NCBI RefSeq assembly: GCF_036346295.1
Contig: NZ_CP107819.1
Location: forward strand, 2,108,001 to 2,172,000
Source of the DNA: Streptomyces sp. NBC_00536
GTDB lineage: Bacteria; Actinomycetota; Actinomycetes; Streptomycetales; Streptomycetaceae
DNA: 64,000 nucleotides
Direction of reading: 5' to 3'
In this document: one piece after another, positions 7,730-16,719 of the stretch
Layout: the number at the start of each line of letters is the position of its first letter
Position numbering within the stretch: the first letter of the stretch is position 1
Made by a program: the position numbers and the translations under genes
The notes under the pieces: model-generated
What the model was told of the DNA's origin: nothing
What the model saw: only the letters and a program-made list of their open reading frames with translations
Databases searched by the model: none

Positions 7730-9523
7730 ATGGCGTTCGACCGCAGGACGTTTCTGGGGACCACGGCGGCGACGGGAGCCGCGGTGGCGTTGACGGGGGC
7801 CACGACCACCCCGGCCGCCGCCGCGCAGCAGTCCCGGCCGCCGCGGACGTACGCGTTCACGGTGATGGGGACCACCGACCTGCACGGAAATGTCTTCAAC
7901 TGGGACTACTTCACGGACAAGGAGTTCGACGACAAGGCGCACAATGACGTCGGCCTGGCGAAGATCTCCACGCTGGTGAACCAGGTCCGCGAGGAGAAGG
8001 GCCGCGGCAACACCCTGATGATCGACGCGGGCGACACGATCCAGGGCACACAACTGTCGTACTACTACGCCAAGGTGGACCCGATCACGGCGCGCCGCGG
8101 TCCGGTGCACCCGATGGCGCAGGCGATGAACGCGATCGGTTACGACGCGGCGGCGCTGGGCAATCACGAATTCAATTACGGCATTCCGGTGCTGCGGAAG
8201 TTCGAGGAGCAGTGCGACTTCCCGCTGCTCGGGGCGAACGCGCTGGACGCGAAGACGCTGCGCCCGGCCTTCCCGCCGTACAGCATGCACCGGTTGTGCA
8301 CGCCGCACGGTCCGGACGTGAAGGTGGCGGTGCTGGGTCTGACGAATCCGGGGATCGCGATCTGGGACAAGGCCAACGTGCAGGGGAAGATGACCTTCCC
8401 CGGTCTGGAGGAGCAGGCGGCGAAGTACGTGCCGCGGCTGCGTTCGCTGGGCGCCGACGTGGTGATCGTCTCGGCGCACTCGGGGTCGAGCGGTACGTCG
8501 AGCTACGGGGACCAGCTGCCCTACATCGAGAACGCGGCCGCCCTGGTGGCCGAGCAGGTGCCGGGGATCGACGCGATCCTGGTGGGCCACGCGCACACGG
8601 AGATCCCGGAGTACCGGGTGAAGAACAAGGCGACCGGCAAGGACGTGGTGCTGTCCGAGCCGCTCAAGTGGGGCCAGCGCCTGACCCTGTTCGACTTCGA
8701 GCTGACCTGGGCGAAGGGCCGCTGGTCGGTGGCCAAGGTCGCGGCGCGGGTGCTGAACTCCAACACCGCGGCGGAGGACCCGAAGATCGTCCGGCTGTTG
8801 TCGGACGAGCACCGCAAGGTGGTGGCGTACGTCAACCAGGTGATCGGCACCTCGACGCAGGCGATGTCCTCGGCGGACGGCCCGTTCAAGGACGTCGCGA
8901 TCATCGACCTGATCAGCCACGTGCAGGTGGAGACGGTGAAGACGGCGCTGGCGGCGACGGAGTGGGCGGCGCTGCCGGTCCTCTCGCAGGCCTCGTGCTT
9001 CTCGCGGACGGCGGCGATCCCGGCGGGCCAGGTGACGATCAAGGACGCGGCGGGCCTGTACCCGTTCGAGAACACCCTCGAAGCGCGGCTGCTGACCGGC
9101 GCGCAGCTGAAGGACTACCTGGAGTTCTCGGCGAAGTACTACGCGCGGACGGCGCCGGGTGACCCGGTGGACCCGGCGAAGCTGACGAACGCGGAGAACA
9201 TCCCGGACTACAACTACGACGCGGTGTACGGCGTGACCTACGACATCGACATCGCGCAGCCCGCCGGCTCGCGGATCACCGGGCTGTCCTTCCAGGGCAA
9301 GCCCGTGGACCCGGCGGCGCAGTTCGTCCTGGCGGTCAACAACTACCGGGCCTCGGGCGGCGGCAACTTCCCGCACGTGCCGAAGGCCAAGCAGCTGTGG
9401 GCCAACTCGGAGGAGATACGCAACACCATCATCCAGTGGGTGAAGGCGAAGGGCACCGTCGACCCGGCGCAGTTCGCGTCGGTGGACTGGAAGCTGACGC
9501 GGGCCGGGGTGCCGGTGTTCTAG
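7730..9523 (+). CDS. Tat-exported 5'-nucleotidase / cyclic phosphodiesterase
   Basis: The 597-residue protein starts with a twin-arginine signal (DRRTFLGTTAATGAAVALTG) ending near an Ala-rich cleavage site, so it is exported folded. The metallophosphatase domain shows all family motifs: TDLHGNV, DAGDTIQGT, LGNHEFNYG, VIVSAHSG and GHAHTEIPE. The 5'-nucleotidase C-terminal domain follows (VAIIDLISHVQVE, SQASCFSR, YPFENTLEARLLTG). Such enzymes release phosphate and nucleosides from extracellular nucleotides or UDP-sugars. ATG 7730 is chosen because AAGGGGAG lies just upstream. It is a single transcription unit ending in a strong shared terminator. The tandem repeat upstream may control it. Confidence 0.9.
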   Translation: MAFDRRTFLGTTAATGAAVALTGATTTPAAAAQQSRPPRTYAFTVMGTTDLHGNVFNWDYFTDKEFDDKAHNDVGLAKISTLVNQVREEKGRGNTLMIDAGDTIQGTQLSYYYAKVDPITARRGPVHPMAQAMNAIGYDAAALGNHEFNYGIPVLRKFEEQCDFPLLGANALDAKTLRPAFPPYSMHRLCTPHGPDVKVAVLGLTNPGIAIWDKANVQGKMTFPGLEEQAAKYVPRLRSLGADVVIVSAHSGSSGTSSYGDQLPYIENAAALVAEQVPGIDAILVGHAHTEIPEYRVKNKATGKDVVLSEPLKWGQRLTLFDFELTWAKGRWSVAKVAARVLNSNTAAEDPKIVRLLSDEHRKVVAYVNQVIGTSTQAMSSADGPFKDVAIIDLISHVQVETVKTALAATEWAALPVLSQASCFSRTAAIPAGQVTIKDAAGLYPFENTLEARLLTGAQLKDYLEFSAKYYARTAPGDPVDPAKLTNAENIPDYNYDAVYGVTYDIDIAQPAGSRITGLSFQGKPVDPAAQFVLAVNNYRASGGGNFPHVPKAKQLWANSEEIRNTIIQWVKAKGTVDPAQFASVDWKLTRAGVPVF

Positions 9524-9534
9524 TGCTGTGGCCC

Positions 9535-9565
9535 GGGAGGGGGCGCGGATACCGCGCCCCCTCCC
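9535..9565. terminator. Bidirectional terminator hairpin, 14-bp stem
   Basis: GGGAGGGGGCGCGG (9535-9548) pairs perfectly with CCGCGCCCCCTCCC (9552-9565) around the loop ATA. It lies between the convergent 5'-nucleotidase and N-hydroxylase genes, 11 bases past each stop codon, so it can end both transcripts. Confidence 0.85.
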
Positions 9566-9575
9566 CCGCCCCGCC

Positions 9576-10991
9576 TCAGGGGTGTTCGACCAGCGGCAGC
9601 AGCGCGCCGGGGACCCTCGGGCGGGCGGCTTCGCGCTGTTCGAGGCCGAAGGAGGTGAAGGCGGTACGGGCGGGCTGCGGGTAGGGGTCCTTGCCCGTCA
9701 GGGTGTTGAGGATCGTGGCGCTGCGGTGGGCGGCCAGCCCGAGGTCGGGGGCGCCGACGCCGTGGGTGTGCCGTTCGCCGTTCTGGACGTAGACGGTCCC
9801 GGTGACGGTCGGGTCGAGCTTCATCCGGTACCGGTCGTCGATGCGCGGACGGCCCGAGGAGTCCTTGCGCATGTACGGGTCGAGGCCGGCCAGGAGCTGC
9901 CCGAGGGGGCGTTCGCGGTAGCCGGTGGCGAGGACGACGGCGTCGGTGGTGAGCCGGGAGCGGGTGCCCTGCTCCAGGTGTTCGAGGTGGAGTTCGACCT
10001 TGGTGGTCGCGACCCGGCCCGCGGTGCGGACGCTGACCCCGGGGGTGAGGACGGCGTCGGGCCAGCCGCCGTGCAGGGTGCGCCGGTACAGCTCGTCGTG
10101 GATCGCGGCGATGGTGTCGGCGTCGATGCCCTTGTGGAGCTGCCACTGCGCGGGCAGCAGCTTGTCCCGTACGGGCTCGGGGAGGTCGTGGAAGTAGCGG
10201 GTGTAGTCGGGGGTGAAGTGCTCCAGGCCCAGTTTGGAGTACTCCATGGGGGCGAAGGAGGGGGTGCGGGCGAGCCAGGTGAGGCGTTCGCGGCCGGCGG
10301 GGCGGGCGCGCAGCAGGTCGAGGAAGACCTCGGCGCCGGACTGGCCCGAGCCGATGACGGTGACGTGTTCCGCGCCGAGGATCCGCTGCCGGTTGTCGAG
10401 GTAGTCGGCGGAGTGGATCACGGGGACGGTGGGGGCGTCGGCGAGGGGGCGCAGGGGTTCGGGGACGTAGGGGGCGGTACCGATGCCCAGCGCGAGGTTG
10501 CGGGTGTAGGTGCGGCCGAGGGCTTCGGCCTCGCCGTCGGCGTCGAGCTGGGTGAAGTCGACTTCGAAGAGGCTGCGTTCGGGGTTCCAGCGGACGGCGT
10601 CGACCTGGTGGCCGAAGTGCAGGCCGGGGAGCTGGCCCGCGACCCAGCGGCAGTAGGCGTCGTACTCGGCGCGCTGGATGTGGAAGCGCTCGGCGAAGTA
10701 GAAGGGGAAGAGCCGTTCCTTGTGCTTGAGGTAGTTCAGGAACGTCCAGGGGCTGGCCGGGTCGGCGAGGGTGACGAGGTCCGCGAGGAAGGGGACCTGG
10801 AGGGTGGCGCCGTCGATGAGGAGGCCGGGGTGCCAGGTGAAGTCGCGGCGCTGGTCGTAGAAGGCGGTGGCGAGGCCGCCGTCGGAGAACTCCTGCTGCT
10901 GGAGGCCGTGCGCGAGGGCGGCGAGGGAGAGGTTGAAGGGGCCGATGCCGATTCCGACGAGGTCATGGGGTGCTTCGAGTGGGGCGGTCAT
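9576..10991 (-). CDS. Lysine/ornithine/diamine N-hydroxylase (DesB/IucD-like)
   Basis: The 471-residue product is a class B flavin N-monooxygenase that hydroxylates the terminal amine of lysine, ornithine or a diamine during hydroxamate siderophore synthesis. Visible motifs are the FAD site GIGIGPFNLSLA, the substrate segment WHPGLLIDGATLQVPFL, the NADPH site VIGSGQSGAEV, and the C-terminal ATGYRERPL. The segment LFPFYFAERFHI closely resembles DesB-type enzymes as I remember them. Its ATG overlaps the decarboxylase stop by four bases (ATGA), so the two are translationally coupled. No siderophore synthetase or acyltransferase gene follows: the operon ends at the terminator at 9535-9565. The exact amine substrate is unknown. 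Confidence 0.85.
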   Translation of the reverse strand: MTAPLEAPHDLVGIGIGPFNLSLAALAHGLQQQEFSDGGLATAFYDQRRDFTWHPGLLIDGATLQVPFLADLVTLADPASPWTFLNYLKHKERLFPFYFAERFHIQRAEYDAYCRWVAGQLPGLHFGHQVDAVRWNPERSLFEVDFTQLDADGEAEALGRTYTRNLALGIGTAPYVPEPLRPLADAPTVPVIHSADYLDNRQRILGAEHVTVIGSGQSGAEVFLDLLRARPAGRERLTWLARTPSFAPMEYSKLGLEHFTPDYTRYFHDLPEPVRDKLLPAQWQLHKGIDADTIAAIHDELYRRTLHGGWPDAVLTPGVSVRTAGRVATTKVELHLEHLEQGTRSRLTTDAVVLATGYRERPLGQLLAGLDPYMRKDSSGRPRIDDRYRMKLDPTVTGTVYVQNGERHTHGVGAPDLGLAAHRSATILNTLTGKDPYPQPARTAFTSFGLEQREAARPRVPGALLPLVEHP

Positions 10992-12427
10992 CGGTGGGTG
11001 CTGCCTTCCAGGAGGGTCAGGAGGGTGGCGAGGTCCCCTGTGGTGGTGTGGGGGTTGAGCAGGGTGGCTTTGAGCCAGAAGCGGCCGTCGGCGGTGGCGC
11101 GGCCGAGGACGGCGCGGCCTTCGAGGAGGAGGGTGCGGCGGATCCCGGCGAGCCGGGCGTCGTCGGTGGGGACGGGCCGGAAGAGGACGGTGCTGATGGT
11201 GGGGGGTGCGTGGAGCTCGAAGCCGGGGTGGGCGTCGATGAGGCGGGCGAGCTGCCGGGCGGCGTCGCAGGTGCCGTCGATGAGCCGGGCGAGGCCGTCG
11301 CGGCCGAGTGAGCGCAGGGTGACGGCGATCTTGAGGATGTCGGGGCGGCGGGTGGTGCGCAGGGAGCGGCCGAGCAGGTCGGGCAGGCCCGCTTCGGTGT
11401 CGTCGGTGGCGTTGAGGTAGTCGGCCTGGTGCGCGAGGGGGGCCAGCAGGGCGCTGTCGGGGACGGCGAGGAGCCCGGCGGCGACCGGCTGCCAGCCGAG
11501 TTTGTGCAGGTCGAGGGTGATGGACCGGGCGCGGCCGAGGCCGTGCAGGAGGGGGCGGTGGCGGGGGCTGAGGGCGAGCGTGCCGCCGTACGCGGCGTCG
11601 ACGTGGAGGTCGGCGCCACGGCGCTCACAGACGTCGGCGAGGGCGTCGAGGGGGTCGATGAGTCCGGCGTCGGTGGTGCCCGCGGTGGCGGTGACCAGGA
11701 CCGGTCCGGGCCGGGTGCGGGCGGCCCGGGTGAGGGCGGCATCGAGGTCGGCGGGGTGCAGGGTGCCGCTGGGGGTGGGGATCGCGGTGGCCGGGGGGAG
11801 GCCGAGGAGCCAGGCGGAGCGGGGGACGGAGTGGTGGGCGTTGGCGCCGTGCAGGACGGTGAGCGGGCCCTCGTCCCGGTGGCGTTCGCGGGCCAGCAGC
11901 AGGGCGAGCTGGTTGGCTTCGGTGCCGCCGGTGGTGACGAGGGCGTCGGGGCGCGGGGTGTCGTACAGCTCTGCGGCGAGGGCGCGGGTGAGGAGCGCTT
12001 CGATCACGGAGGCGGCGGGGGCCTGGTCCCAGGAGTCCAGCGACGGGTTCAGGGCGCTGGCGGCGAGGTCGGCCGCGGCGGCGACGGCGAGCGGCGGTCC
12101 GTGCAGGTGGGCCGCGCACAGCGGGTCGGCGGGGTCGGCGGCGCCCGCGGCGAGGGTGTGGACGAGGGTGCGCAGGGCTTCGTGGTCACCGTGGCCGTGC
12201 GCGGGCAGTACGTCGCCCAGCGCGGCGCTGACCCTGGCCGCGACGGCGTCGGGGCCGCCCGCGGGGAGGGGGCCGCCGCGGGCGGCGGCGCCGGTGGTGA
12301 GGGCGTCGAGGACGGTGTCGAGGAGGGGCCGCAGCGCGTCGGCGCCCCCGCTGCCGCCCGCGAGCGGGGGCAGCGGGGGCGGGGTGCCGTGCGGTGGAGT
12401 CGTGCGGGTCGTCACGCGGGTCCTCAC
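10988..12427 (-). CDS. PLP-dependent group II decarboxylase
   Basis: The 479-residue protein is a pyridoxal-phosphate decarboxylase of the diaminobutyrate/lysine/aromatic amino acid group. Motifs are SLDSWDQAPAASVIEALL, VTTGGTEANQLALLLAR, HVDAAYGGTLALS and the cofactor lysine segment LDLHKLGWQPVAAG. In siderophore loci, such enzymes make cadaverine or putrescine for the N-hydroxylase encoded next. The frame opens at GTG 12427, but GTG 12415 (residue 5) has GAGGA six bases upstream and is the better start. It overlaps the downstream hydroxylase by four bases. I see no TTAGGTTAGGCT-type iron box in the 150-bp gap upstream. It could supply a diamine for a siderophore built elsewhere. Confidence 0.82.
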   Translation of the reverse strand: MRTRVTTRTTPPHGTPPPLPPLAGGSGGADALRPLLDTVLDALTTGAAARGGPLPAGGPDAVAARVSAALGDVLPAHGHGDHEALRTLVHTLAAGAADPADPLCAAHLHGPPLAVAAAADLAASALNPSLDSWDQAPAASVIEALLTRALAAELYDTPRPDALVTTGGTEANQLALLLARERHRDEGPLTVLHGANAHHSVPRSAWLLGLPPATAIPTPSGTLHPADLDAALTRAARTRPGPVLVTATAGTTDAGLIDPLDALADVCERRGADLHVDAAYGGTLALSPRHRPLLHGLGRARSITLDLHKLGWQPVAAGLLAVPDSALLAPLAHQADYLNATDDTEAGLPDLLGRSLRTTRRPDILKIAVTLRSLGRDGLARLIDGTCDAARQLARLIDAHPGFELHAPPTISTVLFRPVPTDDARLAGIRRTLLLEGRAVLGRATADGRFWLKATLLNPHTTTGDLATLLTLLEGSTHR

Positions 12428-12577
12428 GGAAGCTGGGCGGGGCGCGGGGCGCGGCCCCGCCGGGCCCCGCCCGGTACAACGATCCGACCCGAATGGGGTA
12501 ACCGCCGGGGTTTGTCCGGTGGTTGTTTTTCACCCGCCGGTCAGCCGCCGGTCAGCCGCCGGCCCGTTGGACGCCCG

Positions 12578-15097
12578 TCAGTCGGCCGCCGGTCCGCTCC
12601 GTACGCGCAGGGCGCGCGCGAGGTCGTCGAGCTGGTCGATGAGCTTGCGGCGGAGCAGCGGGATGGGCTCGCCCTGGTCGAGGCAGTCCTGTCCGGCGCG
12701 GAGGTTGTCCTGGTCGATGGCGTGGACGGGGAAGGCGTAGCGGCCGACGGCTTCGGCGATGGCGGGGCCGCGGCGGGCGGTGAGGCCGAGGGCCTCGGGG
12801 TAGAAGCGGGGCACGTAGGCGTGCAGGAGTTCGGCCTGTTCGGGCTGCCAGAAGCCCTGGGCGGTGGCGGAGAACAGGTAGTTGGACAGCGTGTCGTCGT
12901 GGAACATCCGGTCCCAGGCGGCCTGCTTGGTGTCGGCGTCGGGGAGGGCCGCGCGGCAGCGGGCGGCGCCTTCCTCGCCGGTGGCGCTGGGGTCGGCGGC
13001 GAGCGCGGCGTCGATGGCGCCCTCGCCGACGGCGCCGAGGGCGGCGAGCCGGCCGAGGACGCGCCAGCGCAGTTCGGGGTCGAGTTCGGGTCCGCCGGGG
13101 ACGGTGCCGTCGGCGAGCCAGGCGGCGATGGTGTCGGGCTGGGTGGCGCTGTCGATGAAGGTGCGGACGGCGGCGAGGCGCAGTCCGGGTTCGGCGCCGT
13201 CCTCGGTGCGCCGGATGAGGGCGCGGGTGAGGGAGGTGAGGGTGGCGAGCGCCGCGGTGCGCTCGGCGGCGGGCAGGTAGCGGTCGGCGATGTGGGCGCG
13301 GGCGAAGCCGAGGACGCTCTGCACGATGGCGAGGTCGCCTTCGCGCGGGAGGTGGGCGGCGGCGGCCGCGAGGTAGGCGGCGGGCGGGAGTTCGCCGTCG
13401 CGGACCATGTCGCGGGCGGCGTTCCAGATGATGCTGCGGGTGAGGGCGTCGGGGATGCCGGAGAGGGCGCGCAGCGCGGTGTCCCAGGAGCCGGGGTCGA
13501 GGCGGACCTTGGCGTAGCTGAGGTCGCCGTCGTTGAGGAGGAGCAGGGCGGGGCGGGGGCCGACGCCGGAGATGACCTCGCCGGTGGGGAGGTCGAGGTC
13601 GAGCAGGACGCGCTGTTCGAGGACGCCGTCCTCGCCGGGTACGTCGTCGTAGGCGCCGATGGCGATGTGGTGGGGGCGGCTGCCCTGCCGGTCGACGGTG
13701 AGGGTCCAGCCGTCGGCGCCGTCCTCGACGCGCGGGACGAGGGTGTCGGTGCCGGTGGTGCGCAGCCAGGTGTCGGCCCAGGTGTGGACGTCGCGTCCGG
13801 TGTGGGCGGCGAGGGAGTCCACGAAGTCGGCGAGGGAGGCGTTGGCGAACTTGTGCCGCTGGAAGTGGGTGTTGATCCCGGCGAGGAAGTCCTTCTCGCC
13901 GAGCCAGGCGACGAGCTGGCGCAGGGCGGAGGCGCCCTTGGCGTAGGAGATGCCGTCGAAGTTGAGGAGGGCGGAGGCGGTGTCGGGGACGGCCTCGGGG
14001 TCGGGGGCGACGGGGTGGGTGGAGGGCCGCTGGTCGGCGTCGTAGCCCCAGGCCTTGCGGGCGAGGCCGAAGTCGGTCCAGGCGCCGGTGAAGCGGGTGG
14101 CCTCGGTGAGGATCTGGTAGCCCATGTATTCGGCGAAGGACTCGTTCAGCCAGATGTCGTCCCACCAGCGCAGGGTGACGAGGTCACCGAACCACATGTG
14201 GGCCATTTCGTGGGCGATGACCACGGCGCGCCACTGGCGTTCGGTGTCGGTGACGGCGGAGCGGTAGATGTACTCGTCGCGGAAGGTGACCAGGCCGGGG
14301 TTCTCCATGGCGCCCGCGTTGAACTCGGGGACGAAGGCCTGGTCGTAGGAGTCGAAGGGGTAGGGCTCGGTGAACTTCTCGTGGTAGCGGTCGTAGCAGT
14401 CCGTGGTGATGCCGAGGATCTCCTCGGCATCGGCGTCGAGGTGGGGCGCGAGGGACTGCCGGCAGTGCACGGCGAAGGGCAGCCCGGCGTGTTCGGTGCG
14501 GATGGTGTGCCAGGGGCCCGCGGCGACCGCGGCGAGGTAGGTGGAGATGACGGGGGTGGGCGCGGACTTCCAGATTCCGGCGCCGTCCGCGTCGCGCTGC
14601 CCGGTCCGCTCGGTGGTCCCGTTGGCGATGACGCTCCAGTGGGCGGGCGCGGTGACGGTGAATTCGAAGACGGCCTTGAGGTCGGGCTGGTCGAAGGCGG
14701 GCAGCACGCGCTGCACGTCGTCCAGGAACATCTGGCTGTAGACGTACGTCTCCCCGTCCGCCGGGTCGGTGAAGCGGTGGAGGCCTTCGCCGGTGCGGGA
14801 GTACCGCATCGCCGCCTCGACGCGCAGCTCGTGGGGGCCCTCGGCGAGCCCGGTGAGCGGGAGCCGGTTGCCGGTCAGTGCGGCGGGGTCGAGCGGGCTG
14901 CCGTCGAGCACGGCGGAGCGCAGTTCCTCCGGCTTCAGCTCCACGAAGGTGTCACCGGCGGCGCGGGCGCTGAACCGGATGACGGTGGTGGAGTCGAAGG
15001 TGTCGTCTCCCCGGGTGAGGTCGAGGGCGACGGCGTAGTGGTGGACGTCGAGGAGGGCGGCTCGGGTCTGCGCTTCGTTGCGCGTCAGTGCGGACAT
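12578..15097 (-). CDS. pepN: Aminopeptidase N (M1 zinc metallopeptidase)
   Basis: About 839 residues, the normal size for actinobacterial PepN, a cytoplasmic aminopeptidase that trims N-terminal residues from peptides. The substrate-anchoring GAMEN occurs as FNAGAMENPGLVTFRD, and the zinc site HEMAHMWFGDLVTLRWWDD continues to IWLNESFAEYMGY, giving HExxH plus the distal Glu. The C-terminal ERAP1-like helical domain is intact. The start MSALTRNEAQTRAALL at 15097 is preferred; an ATG three codons upstream (15106) is possible. It follows chorismate mutase on the same strand with a gap of about 80 bases. Confidence 0.95.
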   Translation of the reverse strand: MSALTRNEAQTRAALLDVHHYAVALDLTRGDDTFDSTTVIRFSARAAGDTFVELKPEELRSAVLDGSPLDPAALTGNRLPLTGLAEGPHELRVEAAMRYSRTGEGLHRFTDPADGETYVYSQMFLDDVQRVLPAFDQPDLKAVFEFTVTAPAHWSVIANGTTERTGQRDADGAGIWKSAPTPVISTYLAAVAAGPWHTIRTEHAGLPFAVHCRQSLAPHLDADAEEILGITTDCYDRYHEKFTEPYPFDSYDQAFVPEFNAGAMENPGLVTFRDEYIYRSAVTDTERQWRAVVIAHEMAHMWFGDLVTLRWWDDIWLNESFAEYMGYQILTEATRFTGAWTDFGLARKAWGYDADQRPSTHPVAPDPEAVPDTASALLNFDGISYAKGASALRQLVAWLGEKDFLAGINTHFQRHKFANASLADFVDSLAAHTGRDVHTWADTWLRTTGTDTLVPRVEDGADGWTLTVDRQGSRPHHIAIGAYDDVPGEDGVLEQRVLLDLDLPTGEVISGVGPRPALLLLNDGDLSYAKVRLDPGSWDTALRALSGIPDALTRSIIWNAARDMVRDGELPPAAYLAAAAAHLPREGDLAIVQSVLGFARAHIADRYLPAAERTAALATLTSLTRALIRRTEDGAEPGLRLAAVRTFIDSATQPDTIAAWLADGTVPGGPELDPELRWRVLGRLAALGAVGEGAIDAALAADPSATGEEGAARCRAALPDADTKQAAWDRMFHDDTLSNYLFSATAQGFWQPEQAELLHAYVPRFYPEALGLTARRGPAIAEAVGRYAFPVHAIDQDNLRAGQDCLDQGEPIPLLRRKLIDQLDDLARALRVRSGPAAD

Positions 15098-15178
15098 GCG
15101 CCCCATGCTGCCAAAACGACGGCGCGCGCCACAGGGCCGAGGGGCCCGGGCGCGCGCGACGCGGCGACGGGGCGTCGG

Positions 15179-15511
15179 CTACGCGTCGGTGTCCTCGCCC
15201 GCGGCGATCGTCTCGTGGTGCCGGATGACCTCGGCGATGATGAAGTTGAGGAGCTTCTCGGCGAAGGCCGGGTCGAGTTTGGCGTTCTCGGCGAGCTGGC
15301 GGAGCCGGGCGATCTGGCTGGCCTCGCGGTTCGGGTCGGCCGGCGGCAGCTGGTGCTTGGCCTTGAGGTGGCCGACCTGCTGGGTGCACTTGAAACGTTC
15401 GGCGAGCATGTGCACCACGGCCGCGTCGATGTTGTCGATGCTGTCCCGCAGCCGCGCCAGTTCCTCACGGACGTTCTCGTCGATGCCGCTGTCGATGTCG
15501 CTGTTCGTCAT
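15179..15511 (-). CDS. Chorismate mutase (AroQ class)
   Basis: A 110-residue single-domain AroQ chorismate mutase, converting chorismate to prephenate for phenylalanine and tyrosine synthesis in the cytoplasm. The three-helix fold is evident: LARLRDSIDNIDAAVVHMLAERFK (first helix, with catalytic Arg and the second Arg region), then VGHLKAKHQLPPADPNRE, and the third helix FAEKLLNFIIAEVIRHHE. The ATG at 15511 is 11 bases after the stop of the histidine kinase gene, so it probably belongs to that operon and precedes pepN. Linking a central aromatic enzyme with a sensor pair is a positional observation only. Confidence 0.92.
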   Translation of the reverse strand: MTNSDIDSGIDENVREELARLRDSIDNIDAAVVHMLAERFKCTQQVGHLKAKHQLPPADPNREASQIARLRQLAENAKLDPAFAEKLLNFIIAEVIRHHETIAAGEDTDA

Positions 15512-15522
15512 GGTTCCCGAGC

Positions 15523-16719
15523 TTACGTGGCTGGTGGGACGGGGTCTTCGGCCGCTCGGCCAGTGAGACGGCTGGTGAAGGGGAGGATCGCGGTGACCAG
15601 CCAGCCGCCTTCGGGGGCGCGGCCCGCGCTGAGGGTGCCGCCCATGGCCTCGGCGCGTTCGGTCATGCCCGCGAGGCCGTAACCGCCGCCGCGGGCCTGT
15701 TCGGAGAGCCTGGCGGGGCGGCCGCCGTCGTCCGCGACGCGGACTTCGAGGCCGGTACGGACGGTGCGCAGGCCGATCCGGACGGCGGTGGCGGTGGCCG
15801 CGTGCTTGCCGATGTTGGTGAGGGCTTCGAGGACGATGCGGTGGGCGGTGGCGGCGACATCGCCGGGGAGGGTATCGGCGAGGCCCTGTTCGATGTAGAG
15901 GACGACGGGCGGGCCGGTGACGGAGAACCGGGTGGCGAGTTCGCGGATGTCGTCGAGGCCCGCGACGGGGGCGGTGCCGGGTCCCCCGTCGTCCTCGCGG
16001 AGCACGGTGACGAGGCGGCGCATGGAGCCGAGGGCCTCGTCACCGGCGGTTTCGATGCGGCCGAGGATCTCGGCGGCGCGTTCGGCGGAGACGTTGGTGA
16101 AGCGGGCGGCGCGGGCCTCGACGACGATGCCGGTGACGTGGTGGGCGACCAGGTCGTGGAGTTCGCGGGCGAGTTCCAGACGTTCGGCGGTTCGGACGGC
16201 GCGCACCTCGCGGCGGCGCTGGACGGCCTGGAGGCGCAGCAGCAGGGAGTAGGCGGTGACGACGACCGCGAGGACGGAGAAGAGGAGGGTGAAGCGGCCG
16301 GGGTCGGAGTCCCGGACGGGCACGGCCATGCAGCCGAGGCCGAGGACCGGCCCGAGGACGGCCGCGGTACGGGCGGGAGTGCGCAGGAGTACGCCGCTGA
16401 GCAGGACCAGGAGCGCTATGGCCTCGCCCGCGCCCCAGACCTTGATGGGGTCGTTGACGAAGATGAGGAAGCCGGTGGCGGACCAGGTCACGGCGGCGGC
16501 GAACGAGGCGCGCGGGACGAGGCCGATCCCGGGCCAGGGCGCCGCGCTGAGGCAGACGAGGACCCCGGAGGCCAGGATCACGGCGTGCGGGACGGTGGGC
16601 TGGCGGGTCAGGACGGCGGCCTCGAAGCTGACGAGCCCGAGGAGCAGCAGGGTGAGCCCGACCCGGATCCGGGCCGCGGCCTGCGGATGCCGCCGCGACC
16701 AGCTGGCGAGCGGGCTCAC
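15523..16719 (-). CDS. Sensor histidine kinase (HisKA_3, NarL-type)
   Basis: The 398-residue protein has four to five hydrophobic segments in the first 165 residues. The dimerisation/phosphoacceptor box ARELHDLVAHHVTGIVVEA follows (His near residue 190), then a HATPase domain with HRIVLEALTNIGKHA (N box) and the GGGYGLAGMTERAEAMGG G box. It autophosphorylates and passes phosphate to the LuxR-type regulator encoded immediately upstream; GTG 16719 overlaps the regulator's stop by four bases. There is no large extracellular sensor loop, so the stimulus is probably membrane-borne or intracellular. Chorismate mutase follows 11 bases downstream. Confidence 0.92.
   Translation of the reverse strand: MSPLASWSRRHPQAAARIRVGLTLLLLGLVSFEAAVLTRQPTVPHAVILASGVLVCLSAAPWPGIGLVPRASFAAAVTWSATGFLIFVNDPIKVWGAGEAIALLVLLSGVLLRTPARTAAVLGPVLGLGCMAVPVRDSDPGRFTLLFSVLAVVVTAYSLLLRLQAVQRRREVRAVRTAERLELARELHDLVAHHVTGIVVEARAARFTNVSAERAAEILGRIETAGDEALGSMRRLVTVLREDDGGPGTAPVAGLDDIRELATRFSVTGPPVVLYIEQGLADTLPGDVAATAHRIVLEALTNIGKHAATATAVRIGLRTVRTGLEVRVADDGGRPARLSEQARGGGYGLAGMTERAEAMGGTLSAGRAPEGGWLVTAILPFTSRLTGRAAEDPVPPAT

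Noticed and set aside
9576..12427. Calling the pair desA-desB of the desferrioxamine cluster
   Set aside because: No desC or desD follows, no iron box is visible, and the decarboxylase differs from the DesA pattern I remember in its N-terminal half.
11429..15682. A 1417-codon plus-strand frame opposite the decarboxylase and pepN genes
   Set aside because: Glycine/valine-rich shadow of strongly conserved minus-strand genes; no homology or ribosome site.
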